Notes under the pieces: model-generated
Database searches by the model: none
The model's input: only the letters and a program-made list of their open reading frames with translations
What the model was told of the DNA's origin: nothing
Program-made: the position numbers and the translations under genes
In this document: piece after piece, positions 41,547 through 50,371 of the stretch
Position numbering within the stretch: position 1 is the first letter of the stretch
Layout: the number at the start of each line of letters is the position of its first letter
Assembly: GCF_040409955.1 (NCBI RefSeq)
Contig: NZ_CP123384.1
Location: 1,869,501 to 1,933,500, forward strand
Length of the DNA stretch: 64,000 nt
Direction: 5' to 3'
From: Salipiger sp. H15
Lineage (GTDB): Bacteria > Pseudomonadota > Alphaproteobacteria > Rhodobacterales > Rhodobacteraceae

Positions 41547-42692
41547 TCACATCGCGGCGCGGAACAGCGCCTCGAGGTTCTCCTCGGTCAGTTCGACCGG
41601 GTTGCCGCCGCAGGACGGGTCCTTGATCGCGCCGCGGACCAGTTCGGGGATCGACTCCTCGGTGACGCCGAGCGCACGCAGCCCCTTGGGCACGCCGAGG
41701 CTGTCGTTGAACTCGTCCACGAAGGCGCAGAAGCCGTCGAAGCCGCCCTCGATGCCGAGATAGCCCGCCGCCTTGTCGAAGCGGTCGCGGATCGCGTCCG
41801 CGTTGAACTTCAGCACGGCGGGCATGCAGACGGCGTTGGTGGTGCCGTGGTGCGTGCCGAAGACCGCGCCGATGGGATGGCTCATCGAATGGATTGCGCC
41901 GAGACCCTTCTGGAAGGCGGTGGCGCCCATGGCGGCGGCGCTCATCATCTGCGCGCGCGCCTCGAGGTCGGTGCCGTCGGCATAGGCGCGGGGCAGGTAC
42001 TCGATCACCAGCCGCATGCCCTCGAGGGCGATGCCCTGCGACATCGGGTGGTAGAAGGGCGAGGAGAAGGCCTCGACACAATGGGCAAAGGCGTCGAGCC
42101 CGGTGCCGGCGGTGATCGCCTTGGGCATGCCGACGGTCAGCTCGGGATCGCAGATCACCACGGCGGGAAGCATCTTGGGGTGGAAGATGATCTTCTTCTC
42201 GTGGGTCTCGGAATTGGTCAGCACGCCGGCGCGGCCGACTTCCGAGCCGGTGCCCGCGGTGGTCGGCACGGCGACGACCGGGGCGATGGCCGAGGCGTCG
42301 GCGCGGGTCCACCAGTCGCCGATGTCCTCGAAGTCCCAGATGGGCCGCGTCTGCCCGGCCATGAAGGCCACGCATTTGCCGAGGTCGAGCCCCGAGCCGC
42401 CGCCGAAGGCGATCACGCCGTCATAGCCACCCGCCTTGTAGGCTGCGACGCCCGCCGCGAGGTTGCGCTCGTTGGGGTTGGGGTCGACGTCGGCGAAGAG
42501 GCCGCATTCGAGCCCGGCCTTCTCGAGGATGGCGATGGTGCTCTCGGTGATCGGCAGGGTGGCAAGGCCGCGGTCGGTGACCAGCAGCGGCTTGCTGATG
42601 CCGGCCTGCGCGCAGGCGGCGGGAAGTTCCGCGATGCGGCCCGCGCCGAACTTGATGGCGGTGGGGTAGGACCAGTTGGCGGTGAGGCTCAT
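41547..42692 (-). CDS. Iron-containing alcohol dehydrogenase
   Basis: The 381-residue group III ADH has GGSGLDLGK for the NAD pocket. The metal site contains His in DAFAHCVEAFSSPF, HSMSHPIGAVFGTHHG and the conserved Asp of the family. It oxidises a primary alcohol to an aldehyde. Its ATG overlaps the stop of the aldehyde dehydrogenase gene (ATGA), so both are made together. It is the last gene of the operon before the terminator. Confidence 0.9.
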   Translation of the reverse strand: MSLTANWSYPTAIKFGAGRIAELPAACAQAGISKPLLVTDRGLATLPITESTIAILEKAGLECGLFADVDPNPNERNLAAGVAAYKAGGYDGVIAFGGGSGLDLGKCVAFMAGQTRPIWDFEDIGDWWTRADASAIAPVVAVPTTAGTGSEVGRAGVLTNSETHEKKIIFHPKMLPAVVICDPELTVGMPKAITAGTGLDAFAHCVEAFSSPFYHPMSQGIALEGMRLVIEYLPRAYADGTDLEARAQMMSAAAMGATAFQKGLGAIHSMSHPIGAVFGTHHGTTNAVCMPAVLKFNADAIRDRFDKAAGYLGIEGGFDGFCAFVDEFNDSLGVPKGLRALGVTEESIPELVRGAIKDPSCGGNPVELTEENLEALFRAAM

Positions 42693-44068
42693 TTCGTCAC
42701 CTTCTTGAGATGGTAGGACTTGGGACGGGTAAGGTTGTGATAGCCGATGACCGACAGGCCGCCGCCGCGCCCGGTCTGCTTGCAGCCGGTCCAGCAGAGC
42801 CCCGGATCGAGGTAGTCGGCGCGGTTGAGGAACACGGTGCCGGTCTCGATCTGGTCGCCGACCTCCTGCGCGCGCGCGACGTCCTGCGTCCAGAGCGAGG
42901 CGGTGAGGCCGAAGGGGCTGTCGTTCATCAGCGCGATGGCCTCGGCGTCGTCCTTCACCTTCATGATGCCGACGACCGGGCCGAAGCTCTCGTCGCGCAT
43001 GACGCGCATCTCGTGGGTCACGCCGGTGAGGATCTGCGGGGTCAGGTAGGCCGCGCCGTCATCCTCGGGGAATGTGTCGATGTGGGCGGTGGCGCCCATC
43101 TCCAGCGCCTCGGCGATCTGCGCGCGCACCTCGTCGGCGAAGCGGACGTTGGCCATCGGGCCGAGCGTGGTCGCCGCGTCGAGCGGGTTGCCGAGCTTGT
43201 AGGTCTTGACCAGCGCCACGGCCTTCTCGACGAAGGCGTCGTAGAGGCTTTCGTGCACGTAGATGCGCTCGATCCCGCAGCAGCACTGGCCGGAATTGAA
43301 CATCGCGCCGTCGATCAGCGTGTCGACCGCGGCGTCGAGGTCGGCGTCCTCCATCACGTAGCCCGGGTCCTTGCCGCCGAGCTCGAGCCCGAGCCCGGTG
43401 AAGGTGCCCGCCGCGGCGCGCTCGATGGCCTTGCCGCCGCCGACCGAGCCGGTGAAGTTGACGAAGTTGAAGGCGCCCTCGGCGATCAGGGCCGAGGTGG
43501 TGTCATGGTCGAGGTAGAGGTTCTGGAACACCGCCTCGGGCACGCCGGCCTTGTGGAAGGCATCGGCAAGCCGCTCGCCGACGAGCAGGGTCTGGGTCGC
43601 GCCCTTCAGTACCACGGTGTTGCCCGCGATGAGCGCGGGGGCCACGGTGTTGATCGCGGTCATGTAGGGGTAGTTCCACGGCGAGACCACGAAGACCACG
43701 CCATGCGGCACGCGCCTGATGTAGCGCTTGAAGGTGGCGTCCTCGCCGACCTCGATGTCGGCGAGCGCGCCCGCGGCGATCTCGGACATGTAGGAGGCGC
43801 GCTCGTTGAAGCCGCGGAACTCGCCGCCGTAGCGCACCGGGCGGCCCATCATCTGCGCCAGCTCGGGGACGATCTGGTCATTCTGCGCGCCGATCTCGGC
43901 GACGCCCTTCATGACGAGCTCGATGCGCTCGGCCAGCGGGCGGGCGGCCCATGCGGCCTGCGCGGCGCGGGCGGAGGCGACCGCCTCGCGCGCGAGGTCG
44001 AGCGGCAGGGTCTCGCGCGAGGCGAAGGCCGAGCCGTCGATGGGGGTAATGCAGGTGAGGGTGGTCAT
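42689..44068 (-). CDS. Aldehyde dehydrogenase
   Basis: The 459-residue NAD(P)-dependent ALDH has FTGSVGGGKAIERAA, ELGGKDPG with the catalytic Glu (near residue 235) and NSGQCCCG with the catalytic Cys. The start at 44066-44068 begins the typical MTTLTCITPIDG. It would convert the aldehyde made by the partner alcohol dehydrogenase to the acid. It lies 10 bases after the glutamine-synthetase-like gene. Confidence 0.92.
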   Translation of the reverse strand: MTTLTCITPIDGSAFASRETLPLDLAREAVASARAAQAAWAARPLAERIELVMKGVAEIGAQNDQIVPELAQMMGRPVRYGGEFRGFNERASYMSEIAAGALADIEVGEDATFKRYIRRVPHGVVFVVSPWNYPYMTAINTVAPALIAGNTVVLKGATQTLLVGERLADAFHKAGVPEAVFQNLYLDHDTTSALIAEGAFNFVNFTGSVGGGKAIERAAAGTFTGLGLELGGKDPGYVMEDADLDAAVDTLIDGAMFNSGQCCCGIERIYVHESLYDAFVEKAVALVKTYKLGNPLDAATTLGPMANVRFADEVRAQIAEALEMGATAHIDTFPEDDGAAYLTPQILTGVTHEMRVMRDESFGPVVGIMKVKDDAEAIALMNDSPFGLTASLWTQDVARAQEVGDQIETGTVFLNRADYLDPGLCWTGCKQTGRGGGLSVIGYHNLTRPKSYHLKKVTK

Positions 44069-44078
44069 CAGTGTCTCC

Positions 44079-45440
44079 TCAGGCGCGCTCGAAGCCGCGC
44101 GCCAGCTCGTAGTCGGTGACGGTGCGGTCGAAGTCGGCCTGCTCGACCCGCGCGGCATGGGTGTAATGCTCCATCACCGCGTCGCCAAGCGCCGCGCGCA
44201 GCATCTTCGACCCGGCAAAGGCCTCGATCGAGGCGCGCAGGGTGCTCGGCACGTCCGGCACGTGGTCCATGCCGTAGATGTCGCCCTTCACCGGGTCGGA
44301 AAGCTCGAGCTTCTCCTCGATCCCGGCGAGGCCCGCGGCGAGCTGCGCGGCGCAGGCGAGGTAGGGGTTCATGTCCGAACCGGGGATGCGGCACTCGATG
44401 CGCACGCCCTTGGTGTGCTCGCCGACGAGGCGGAAGCCGGCGGTGCGGTTGTCGACCGACCAGGCGGTCTTGGTCGGGGCGAAGGTGCCCGGCACGAAGC
44501 GCTTGTAGCTGTTGACGTAGGGCGCCAGCAGCAGCGTGACGTCGGGGGCGTATTTCAGCAGGCCCGCCACGTAGTGCCGCATGGTCTGCGACATGCAATG
44601 CGCGCCGTCCTTGTCGTAGAAGGCGTTCTCGGTGCCGCGGAACAGCGACTGGTGGATATGCGCGGCGCTGCCCACCTTGTCGGCCTGCCACTTGGCCATG
44701 AAGGTCGCGCCGTGGCCCTGCTGGTGGGCGATCTCCTTGATCGCGTGCTTGGAGATGACGTGGTGGTCGGCGCAGGTCAGCGCGTCGGCGTAGCGGATGT
44801 TCAGCTCTTCCTGGCCGGTCTCGGCCTCGCCCTTGGTGCATTCCACCGGCACGCCCATGGCGTAGAGGTGGTTGCGGATCGGCCGCATCACGTATTCCTC
44901 GCGGCTGGTCATCTGGATCGAGTAATCCTGATTGTAGGGCGAGAGGGTTTCGAGGTCGCGCCAGCCGCTGTGGCGGATCTCGTCGTAAGAGCGGGCGTAG
45001 AGGAAGAATTCGAGCTCGGTCGCCATCATCGGAGAGAGGCCCATGGCCTCGGCGCGGGCGATCTGCTTCTGCAGGATCTGGCGCGGCGATTCCGACACCG
45101 GGTGGCCGTGGTGGTCGAGCACGTCGCAGAGGATCATCGCGGTGCCCTCGAGCCAGGGCACGCGGCGCAGCGTCGCGAGGTCGGGCTTCATCACGTAATC
45201 GCCGTAGCCCGAGGCCCAGCTCGTCGAGGCGAAGCCCTCGGGGGTGCTCATGATGACGTCGGTGGCCAGCAGGTAGTTGCAGCAATGGGTCTCGACGACC
45301 GCATGCTCGAGGAAGTTGGAGACGTGGAAACGTTTGCCCTGCAGACGGCCCTGCATGTCCACGATGCACACGAGGACGGTGTCGATCTCGCCGGTTGCGG
45401 CGGCGGCTGTCAGGTCGTCTAGGGTCAGGGGGGCGGTCAT
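44079..45440 (-). CDS. Glutamine synthetase family protein (gamma-glutamyl amide ligase type)
   Basis: The 453-residue GS-fold enzyme has ATELEFFLYARS (E-x-E region), AHIHQSLFRGTENAF (the H-x-H ATP/metal site), NSYKRFVPGTFAPT, and the C-terminal ECRIPGSDMNPYLA. These fit the PuuA/GlnT/GlnA3-GlnA4 type, which joins glutamate to an amine, not the canonical GlnA. The adenylylation tyrosine region of GlnA is not recognisable. With the ALDH and alcohol dehydrogenase genes it suggests gamma-glutamylation of an amine or amino alcohol. The true substrate is not known. Confidence 0.88.
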   Translation of the reverse strand: MTAPLTLDDLTAAAATGEIDTVLVCIVDMQGRLQGKRFHVSNFLEHAVVETHCCNYLLATDVIMSTPEGFASTSWASGYGDYVMKPDLATLRRVPWLEGTAMILCDVLDHHGHPVSESPRQILQKQIARAEAMGLSPMMATELEFFLYARSYDEIRHSGWRDLETLSPYNQDYSIQMTSREEYVMRPIRNHLYAMGVPVECTKGEAETGQEELNIRYADALTCADHHVISKHAIKEIAHQQGHGATFMAKWQADKVGSAAHIHQSLFRGTENAFYDKDGAHCMSQTMRHYVAGLLKYAPDVTLLLAPYVNSYKRFVPGTFAPTKTAWSVDNRTAGFRLVGEHTKGVRIECRIPGSDMNPYLACAAQLAAGLAGIEEKLELSDPVKGDIYGMDHVPDVPSTLRASIEAFAGSKMLRAALGDAVMEHYTHAARVEQADFDRTVTDYELARGFERA

Positions 45441-45493
45441 TCCGCGTGCTCCTTGCTGGGCTTGTCCGTGTCGCCGCGCGGGGAGGCGCGGAG

Positions 45494-45505
45494 ATTTGAT
45501 CAAAT
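45494..45505. promoter_or_regulatory. Perfect palindrome ATTTGATCAAAT, candidate operator
   Basis: A 12-base perfect palindrome lies 54 bases upstream of the glutamine-synthetase-like gene. Its ATT-N-GATC-N-AAT type of core resembles operators of FadR-class GntR regulators such as VanR (ATTGGATCCAAT). It marks a possible second regulated start inside the operon. Confidence 0.45.
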
Positions 45506-45519
45506 TATTCTACAGGCTC

Positions 45520-45546
45520 GGCCCCCGCAATAGCTCTGCGGGGGCC
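45520..45546 (-). promoter_or_regulatory. Intercistronic hairpin between dctP-like and GS-like genes
   Basis: GGCCCCCGCA (45520-45529) pairs with TGCGGGGGCC (45537-45546) over a 7-base loop. On the minus strand no T run follows (GAGCCTGTAG), so it probably protects the TRAP binding-protein mRNA end or attenuates transcription rather than ending it fully. Confidence 0.6.
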
Positions 45547-45569
45547 AAATGTCGCTGCGGTGGCACGGC

Positions 45570-46607
45570 TCAGAAGTTGTAGGGCGGGCCGGCCTGGTTG
45601 ATGACGCCGTTGTACTCCTCGAAGATCGAGACGACCTTGGCGTGGATCTCGCTTTCCTGGGCGATCTCCTTCCAGAAGGCCTTGGCGGCGTTTTCCACCT
45701 CGGCCCACTCTTCCGGCGGCACCGAGCGCAGCTGCAGCTTGTCGCCGGTGGCGCGCAGCTTGGCCTCGCCGCCCCAGTACCACTGGTTGCGGTAGGTGTC
45801 GGCGGCCTTGATCCCGGCCATCACCAGCGTCTTGAGATGCTCGGGCAGGTCGGCCCAACGCTGCTGGTTGACGAAGATCGAGCCGATCCAGGCGCCCGAG
45901 ATGTTGTTGGTCAGGAAGTAGTCGGTGACGTTCGCCCAGCCCACCGTGTAGTCCTCGGTGATGCCCGACCAGGACATGCCGTCAAGCTCGCCGGTCTGAA
46001 CGGCGACTTCCGCATCCTCGTAGGGGATGTTCACCGGCACCACGCCGAACTGCGCGAGGAAGCGCCCGGCGGTGGGGAAGGTGTAGAGCTTCAGCCCGTC
46101 GAGGTCGGCGAGGCTGGTGATCTCTTTCTTGGTGTTGAAGTTGCACGGGTCCTGACCGGCGGCGGAGAGCCAGGTCACGCCCACCTTCTCGTATTCCGAG
46201 CGCCAGATGTCGGCGAGCCCGTATTGCTGGAAGAGCACCGGCACGTCGAGGATGTGCTTGGTGGCAAAGGGGAAGTAGCCGCCGAAGACCCGCATCGGGG
46301 TGGGCGAGGCCATCGAGTCGTCGTCCGAGTGCACGGCGTCGATGGTGCCGCGCTGCAGCGCCTGGAAAAGCTCGCCGGTGGGGACGATCTGGTCGGCGTA
46401 GTAGAGCTCGATCTCCAGCTCGCCCTGCGCGGCGTTGTTGATGTAGTCGACGAGCGGCTTGGTCACCTGCTCGCCGAGGGCGGCACCCGCGTAGGTCTGG
46501 AAGCGCCACTTGATCGGCTCCTGCGCGCGGCCGATGGACGGCGCCGCGAGCGCAGCCGGAGCGGCCAGTGCGGCACCGCTCAGGATCTTGCGTCGTGTCA
46601 GGGTCAT
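45570..46607 (-). CDS. dctP: TRAP transporter substrate-binding protein DctP
   Basis: The 345-residue periplasmic binding protein opens with a Tat-like signal (MTLTRRKILSGAALAAPAAL, cleavage after GRAQ). It has the DctP layout, ending in a C-terminal helix. A segment with KLYTFPTAGRFLAQFG contains the region that holds the conserved Arg of family members, although the Arg-carboxylate pairing cannot be judged. The ligand is unknown. It is encoded downstream of both permease genes, followed by a stable hairpin. Confidence 0.92.
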   Translation of the reverse strand: MTLTRRKILSGAALAAPAALAAPSIGRAQEPIKWRFQTYAGAALGEQVTKPLVDYINNAAQGELEIELYYADQIVPTGELFQALQRGTIDAVHSDDDSMASPTPMRVFGGYFPFATKHILDVPVLFQQYGLADIWRSEYEKVGVTWLSAAGQDPCNFNTKKEITSLADLDGLKLYTFPTAGRFLAQFGVVPVNIPYEDAEVAVQTGELDGMSWSGITEDYTVGWANVTDYFLTNNISGAWIGSIFVNQQRWADLPEHLKTLVMAGIKAADTYRNQWYWGGEAKLRATGDKLQLRSVPPEEWAEVENAAKAFWKEIAQESEIHAKVVSIFEEYNGVINQAGPPYNF

Positions 46608-46665
46608 CTTGTCTCTCCTGTTGCGTGGTTGGGGGGTAGCGCCCCTCTTTGCGGGGGTCTCGTTG

Positions 46666-47991
46666 TTAGTTGTCGTAGACGAGGTTCGGCAGCCACAGGG
46701 CCAGATCGGGGAAGATCATGATGATCGCGAGCACCAGGACCATCACCGCCACGAAGGGCACGATCGAGGTGTAGATGTCGCGCAGGCCGATCTCGGGCGG
46801 GGCCATGGCGCGCATCAGGAACAGGTTGTAGCCGAAGGGCGGCGTCATGTAGGCGATCTGGCAGGTGATGGTGTAGAGCACGCCGTACCAGACGAGGTCG
46901 AAGCCGAGATGCCCGACCAGCGGCACGTAGAGCGGCGCCACGATCACCAGCATCGCCGTGTCGTCGAGGAAGGTGCCCATGACGATGAAGCTCAGCTGCA
47001 TCAGCACGAGGATCATCCAGGGGCTGAGGCCCAGCTTCTCGGTGAACAGCTCCTCGATGGCGCTGACCGCGCCGAGCCCGTCGAAGACCGCGCCGAAGGC
47101 GAGGGCGGCGAGGATGATCCACATGAACATGCACGACACGCCGAGCGTCTGGCGCACCGAGGTCTCGAACACCTCGCGGGTCATCCGGCCCTTGATCACC
47201 GCGGCAAGGAAGGCGGCGACGGCGCCGATGGCCGAGCTTTCCACCAGCGAGGTCCAGCCGCGCACGAAGGGCACCATCATGACGAAGAAGATGACAAGCG
47301 GCAGCAGCCCCGCGCGCAGCAGGCGCAGCTTCTCGGACAGCGGAATGTCGCGGTCGGCCTTGGGCAGGATCGGCCCCAGCTCGGGGTTCAGCTTGCAGCG
47401 GATGATGATGTAGATGATGAAGGCCGCCGCCATGACGAGGCCCGGGATCACCCCGGCGAGCCAGAGCTGCCCGACCGGCTGGCGGGCGATCATCGCGTAG
47501 AGCACCAGCACCACCGAGGGCGGCACGAGGATGCCAAGGCTCGATCCCGCCTGGATCACCCCTGTCACCATGCGCTTGTCATAGCCGCGCTTCAGCAGCT
47601 CGGGCAGGGCGATGGTGGCACCGATGGCCATGCCGGCCACGGACAGCCCGTTCATCGCCGAGATCAGCACCATGAGCCCGATCGTGCCCACGGCGAGCCC
47701 GCCGGAAAGCCCGCCCATCCAGACGTGGAACATCTTGTAGAGATCGTCGGCGATCTTCGATTCCGACAGCACGTAGCCCATGAAGATGAACATCGGCAGC
47801 GTCAGCAGCGGGTACCACTTCATCAGCTTGATCGAGGCGGCGAAGCCCAGATCGAACCCACCCCGGTCTCCCCAGAGGCAGAGCGCGGCCACGACGGCGA
47901 CGAATCCGATGGCGCCGAAGACGCGCTGCCCGGTCAGCAGAAGGCCGAGCATGCCCGAGAACATGACGATTGCGATCAGGTCCTGGGACAT
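46666..47991 (-). CDS. dctM: TRAP transporter large permease DctM
   Basis: The 441-residue inner-membrane protein of about 12 transmembrane segments is the DctM component, which couples substrate uptake to sodium. Family marks are PIMLVP-like LGILVPPSVVLVLYAM, GLSVAGMAIGAT and the C-terminal half LFDTAMLVIVAPLYVP region. The ATG overlaps the dctQ stop (TGATG), so translation is coupled. Confidence 0.94.
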   Translation of the reverse strand: MSQDLIAIVMFSGMLGLLLTGQRVFGAIGFVAVVAALCLWGDRGGFDLGFAASIKLMKWYPLLTLPMFIFMGYVLSESKIADDLYKMFHVWMGGLSGGLAVGTIGLMVLISAMNGLSVAGMAIGATIALPELLKRGYDKRMVTGVIQAGSSLGILVPPSVVLVLYAMIARQPVGQLWLAGVIPGLVMAAAFIIYIIIRCKLNPELGPILPKADRDIPLSEKLRLLRAGLLPLVIFFVMMVPFVRGWTSLVESSAIGAVAAFLAAVIKGRMTREVFETSVRQTLGVSCMFMWIILAALAFGAVFDGLGAVSAIEELFTEKLGLSPWMILVLMQLSFIVMGTFLDDTAMLVIVAPLYVPLVGHLGFDLVWYGVLYTITCQIAYMTPPFGYNLFLMRAMAPPEIGLRDIYTSIVPFVAVMVLVLAIIMIFPDLALWLPNLVYDN

Positions 47992-48587
47992 CAGATTTCC
48001 TCTCCGCGGATGCGGGCGATGTCGCGGAAGAACTCGGCGACGCATTGCAGGATCATCAGCGTGACGCCGAAGCACAGGATGACCTTCACCGGCCAGACAT
48101 AGGGGCGCCAGGCGCTGGGGCTGCGCTCGAGATGGCCCATGTGCTCGGCCGCGGCGCCGGGTCCGCCGGTGACGAAGGCCCAGAAGAGCTCGCCGAAGAA
48201 CTTGAAGGGCTCGGTGCCGAAATAGCCGAAGCTGTAGGCGGTCGAGCTGATCGCCCCCCAGAGCAGCACGCCGAGGTAGAACATAAGGAACCAGATGGTG
48301 ATGACATCGACGATGGCGCGGCGGCGCGGCGACCAGTCGCCGTAGAAGAAGTCCATCCGCACGTTCGAGCCCATCTGGATCGAGTAGGGCCCGCCAAGGA
48401 CGTAATAGGCGACCATGATGAACTGCGCGGTTTCCAGCGTCCACAGCGTCGGCGTGAAGAAGGTCTTCGACACCGAGGACCAGACCAGCACGCCGATCAG
48501 CGCAAAGAGCAGGTACATGGCGAAACGCCCGATGGCGCGGTTCATCCGGTCGATGATCCGCACGTAACAGATCATGGCCTCAGGCAT
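47991..48587 (-). CDS. dctQ: TRAP transporter small permease DctQ
   Basis: The 198-residue protein has four hydrophobic segments (about residues 15-40, 50-75, 85-110, 165-185) and the DctQ-type signature NVRMDFFYGDWSPRRRAIVD. It is the small subunit that contacts DctM. Its start overlaps the stop of the amidohydrolase-like gene by 8 bases and its stop overlaps the dctM start. Confidence 0.92.
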   Translation of the reverse strand: MPEAMICYVRIIDRMNRAIGRFAMYLLFALIGVLVWSSVSKTFFTPTLWTLETAQFIMVAYYVLGGPYSIQMGSNVRMDFFYGDWSPRRRAIVDVITIWFLMFYLGVLLWGAISSTAYSFGYFGTEPFKFFGELFWAFVTGGPGAAAEHMGHLERSPSAWRPYVWPVKVILCFGVTLMILQCVAEFFRDIARIRGEEI

Positions 48588-49353
48588 TGTCCGTCTCCGT
48601 CAGTCCAAGGCCTGCCAGCGCCGGGCGCAGCAGGGTCAAGAGTTCGCCGGCGATCGTCTCGATCCCGGTCTCGTCGGCGAGCAGGTCGTTGCGCACCTCG
48701 ATCATCACGTTGGGCAGCTCGTTCCCGATGCCGTGCAGCTTCAGCGAATGGGTCACGCCGTCCTCGGGCCCGTAGGGGTCGTTGCGGGCGATGCGGCGGC
48801 CGGGCAGGCGGGACGCCTCCTCGAGCATGTAGTCGGCAAGCCGGCTGTCAGCGTCGTGCAGGATGCCGATCTCGACCGCGCGCGGCTTGCCGAACCACGT
48901 CGGGGTGAAGCTGTGCACGGTGACGAGGGCAAAGGGCGTGCCGAGCGTCTTGCGGGTCACCACGGTGCCGGTGACCGCGGCGCAGAAGGGATCGTAGATG
49001 TCGCGGGTGCGCTGGGCGCGCGCCTCGGGCGAGAGGCCGGCGTTGCCGGGGATGGCGACGGTCTCGGTCTGCACGGGCATGGCCGAGGCGGCCTCGGGCG
49101 GGCGGTTGAGGTCGTAGACGAGGCGCGACACGGTCCCGGCCACCAGCGGCGCGTCGAGCGCCTCGGCGAGCCGCTTCGCCAGCGCCAGCGCGCCCGGGTC
49201 CCAGGCGGCGTGGCTTGCCCGGTCCTCGTCCCGCAGTCCGAGCCCGGCGTAGCGCGCGGGGATGGCGTTCGAGGCATGTTCGCAGAGGAAGAGCGCCGGG
49301 CCGCGGCCCATGGCTCTGCTCACTTCGAATGCGCTGGCGTCGTCCTGCGGCAC
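48580..49353 (-). CDS. N-formylglutamate amidohydrolase family protein
   Basis: The 257-residue zinc amidohydrolase of the FGase family has LFLCEHASNAIP near the N-terminus (metal-binding H-A-S-N) and VTVHSFTPTW with the family's second His. A C-terminal VMIEVRNDLLADETG segment follows. I chose the GTG at 49351-49353 because AGGGGGA lies 6 bases upstream; an ATG at 49311 would leave almost nothing before HASN. It is the first gene of the operon. In this context it may cleave a gamma-glutamyl amide instead of N-formylglutamate, which is inference. Confidence 0.87.
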   Translation of the reverse strand: MPQDDASAFEVSRAMGRGPALFLCEHASNAIPARYAGLGLRDEDRASHAAWDPGALALAKRLAEALDAPLVAGTVSRLVYDLNRPPEAASAMPVQTETVAIPGNAGLSPEARAQRTRDIYDPFCAAVTGTVVTRKTLGTPFALVTVHSFTPTWFGKPRAVEIGILHDADSRLADYMLEEASRLPGRRIARNDPYGPEDGVTHSLKLHGIGNELPNVMIEVRNDLLADETGIETIAGELLTLLRPALAGLGLTETDNA

Positions 49354-49370
49354 GTCGGTCCCCCTGACTT

Positions 49371-49416
49371 TGGAAAAAGCTTTCCACGAGGCTTCCGATG
49401 CGTCAATATTTTTCCA
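49371..49416. promoter_or_regulatory. Palindromic operator candidate between amidohydrolase and rpiR-like genes
   Basis: TGGAAA-AAGC-TTTCCA at 49371-49386 is a 6+4+6 inverted repeat. A third TTTCCA copy is at 49411-49416, three helix turns later. It lies in the 145-base divergent intergenic region, where the RpiR-type regulator is likely to bind. Confidence 0.5.
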
Positions 49417-49498
49417 GAGCGATTTCGGGCAGATGCGGGTCACCGCCAAGTGCGCCCCGAAATTGCCCATTTTTTGCACCCGTCACGAAAGGCAGCCC

Positions 49499-50371
49499 GT
49501 GGAGACCAGCCCGTCCGGCACCGTGCGCCAGCTCATCCGCGAGCATTACGCGCAGCTCACCAATTCCGAGCGCAAGTTCGCGCAGGCCCTGCTCGACGAT
49601 TACCCCGGCGCGGGAATCGCCTCGATCACCGCGGCCGCCTCCAATGCCGGGGTCTCGACGCCGACGGTGGCGCGGATGGTGCAGAAGCTGGGGTTCAAGG
49701 GCTACCCGGCCTTCCACGCGGCGCTCTTATCGGAGCTGCAGGCCAAGGTCTCGGGCCCCGAGGCGCGGCGGGCGGTCTGGGCCTCGGAGGCGCCGGAATC
49801 GCACCTGCTGAACCGCTTCGCCGAGGCGGTGACGCAGAACCTGCGGCAGACATTCACCAACATCGACGCGGCCCAGTTCGACGCGGCGGCCAAGCGGCTC
49901 GCCTCGACCGACGGGCGGCTCTACGTGGTCGGCGGGCGGATCACCCGCTCGCTGGCGGAATATGCCTTCACCCATTTCCAGGCGATCCGGGCGCGGGTCA
50001 CCTACCTGACCTCCTCCTCGGCGACCTGGCCGCATTACGTGCTGGACATGGAGGAGGGCGACACGCTGCTGATCTTCGACATCCGCCGCTACGAGGACAA
50101 CCTGCAGCGGCTGGCCGAGATCGCGGCGGGGCGGGGGATGCACGTGATCCTGATCACCGACCAGTGGTCGAGCCCGATCGCCAGCCTTGCCGAGCACGCG
50201 TTCAACTGCTGGGTCGAGATCCCCTCGGCCTGGGATTCCAACATCTCGACCCTGTCGCTGGTCGAGGCGCTGATCGCCGCGGCGCAGGAGGAGCGCTGGC
50301 CCGACGCCCGCGAGCGCTTCGAGCGGCTGGACGCGCTCTTCGAGCTGACGCGGCTGTTCAGGAAGCCGTGA
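49499..50371 (+). CDS. MurR/RpiR family transcriptional regulator
   Basis: The 290-residue regulator has an N-terminal helix-turn-helix domain of RpiR type (ITAAASNAGVSTPTVARMVQKLGF, residues about 40-64) and a C-terminal SIS domain (VVGGRITRSLAEY and YLTSSSATWPHYVL). SIS domains usually bind phosphosugars, so a catabolic operon for amines is an unusual partner. The GTG at 49499 (GAAAGG upstream) gives the family's normal length. An ATG at 49433 would add 22 residues. It is divergent from the TRAP operon. Confidence 0.87.
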   Translation: METSPSGTVRQLIREHYAQLTNSERKFAQALLDDYPGAGIASITAAASNAGVSTPTVARMVQKLGFKGYPAFHAALLSELQAKVSGPEARRAVWASEAPESHLLNRFAEAVTQNLRQTFTNIDAAQFDAAAKRLASTDGRLYVVGGRITRSLAEYAFTHFQAIRARVTYLTSSSATWPHYVLDMEEGDTLLIFDIRRYEDNLQRLAEIAAGRGMHVILITDQWSSPIASLAEHAFNCWVEIPSAWDSNISTLSLVEALIAAAQEERWPDARERFERLDALFELTRLFRKP

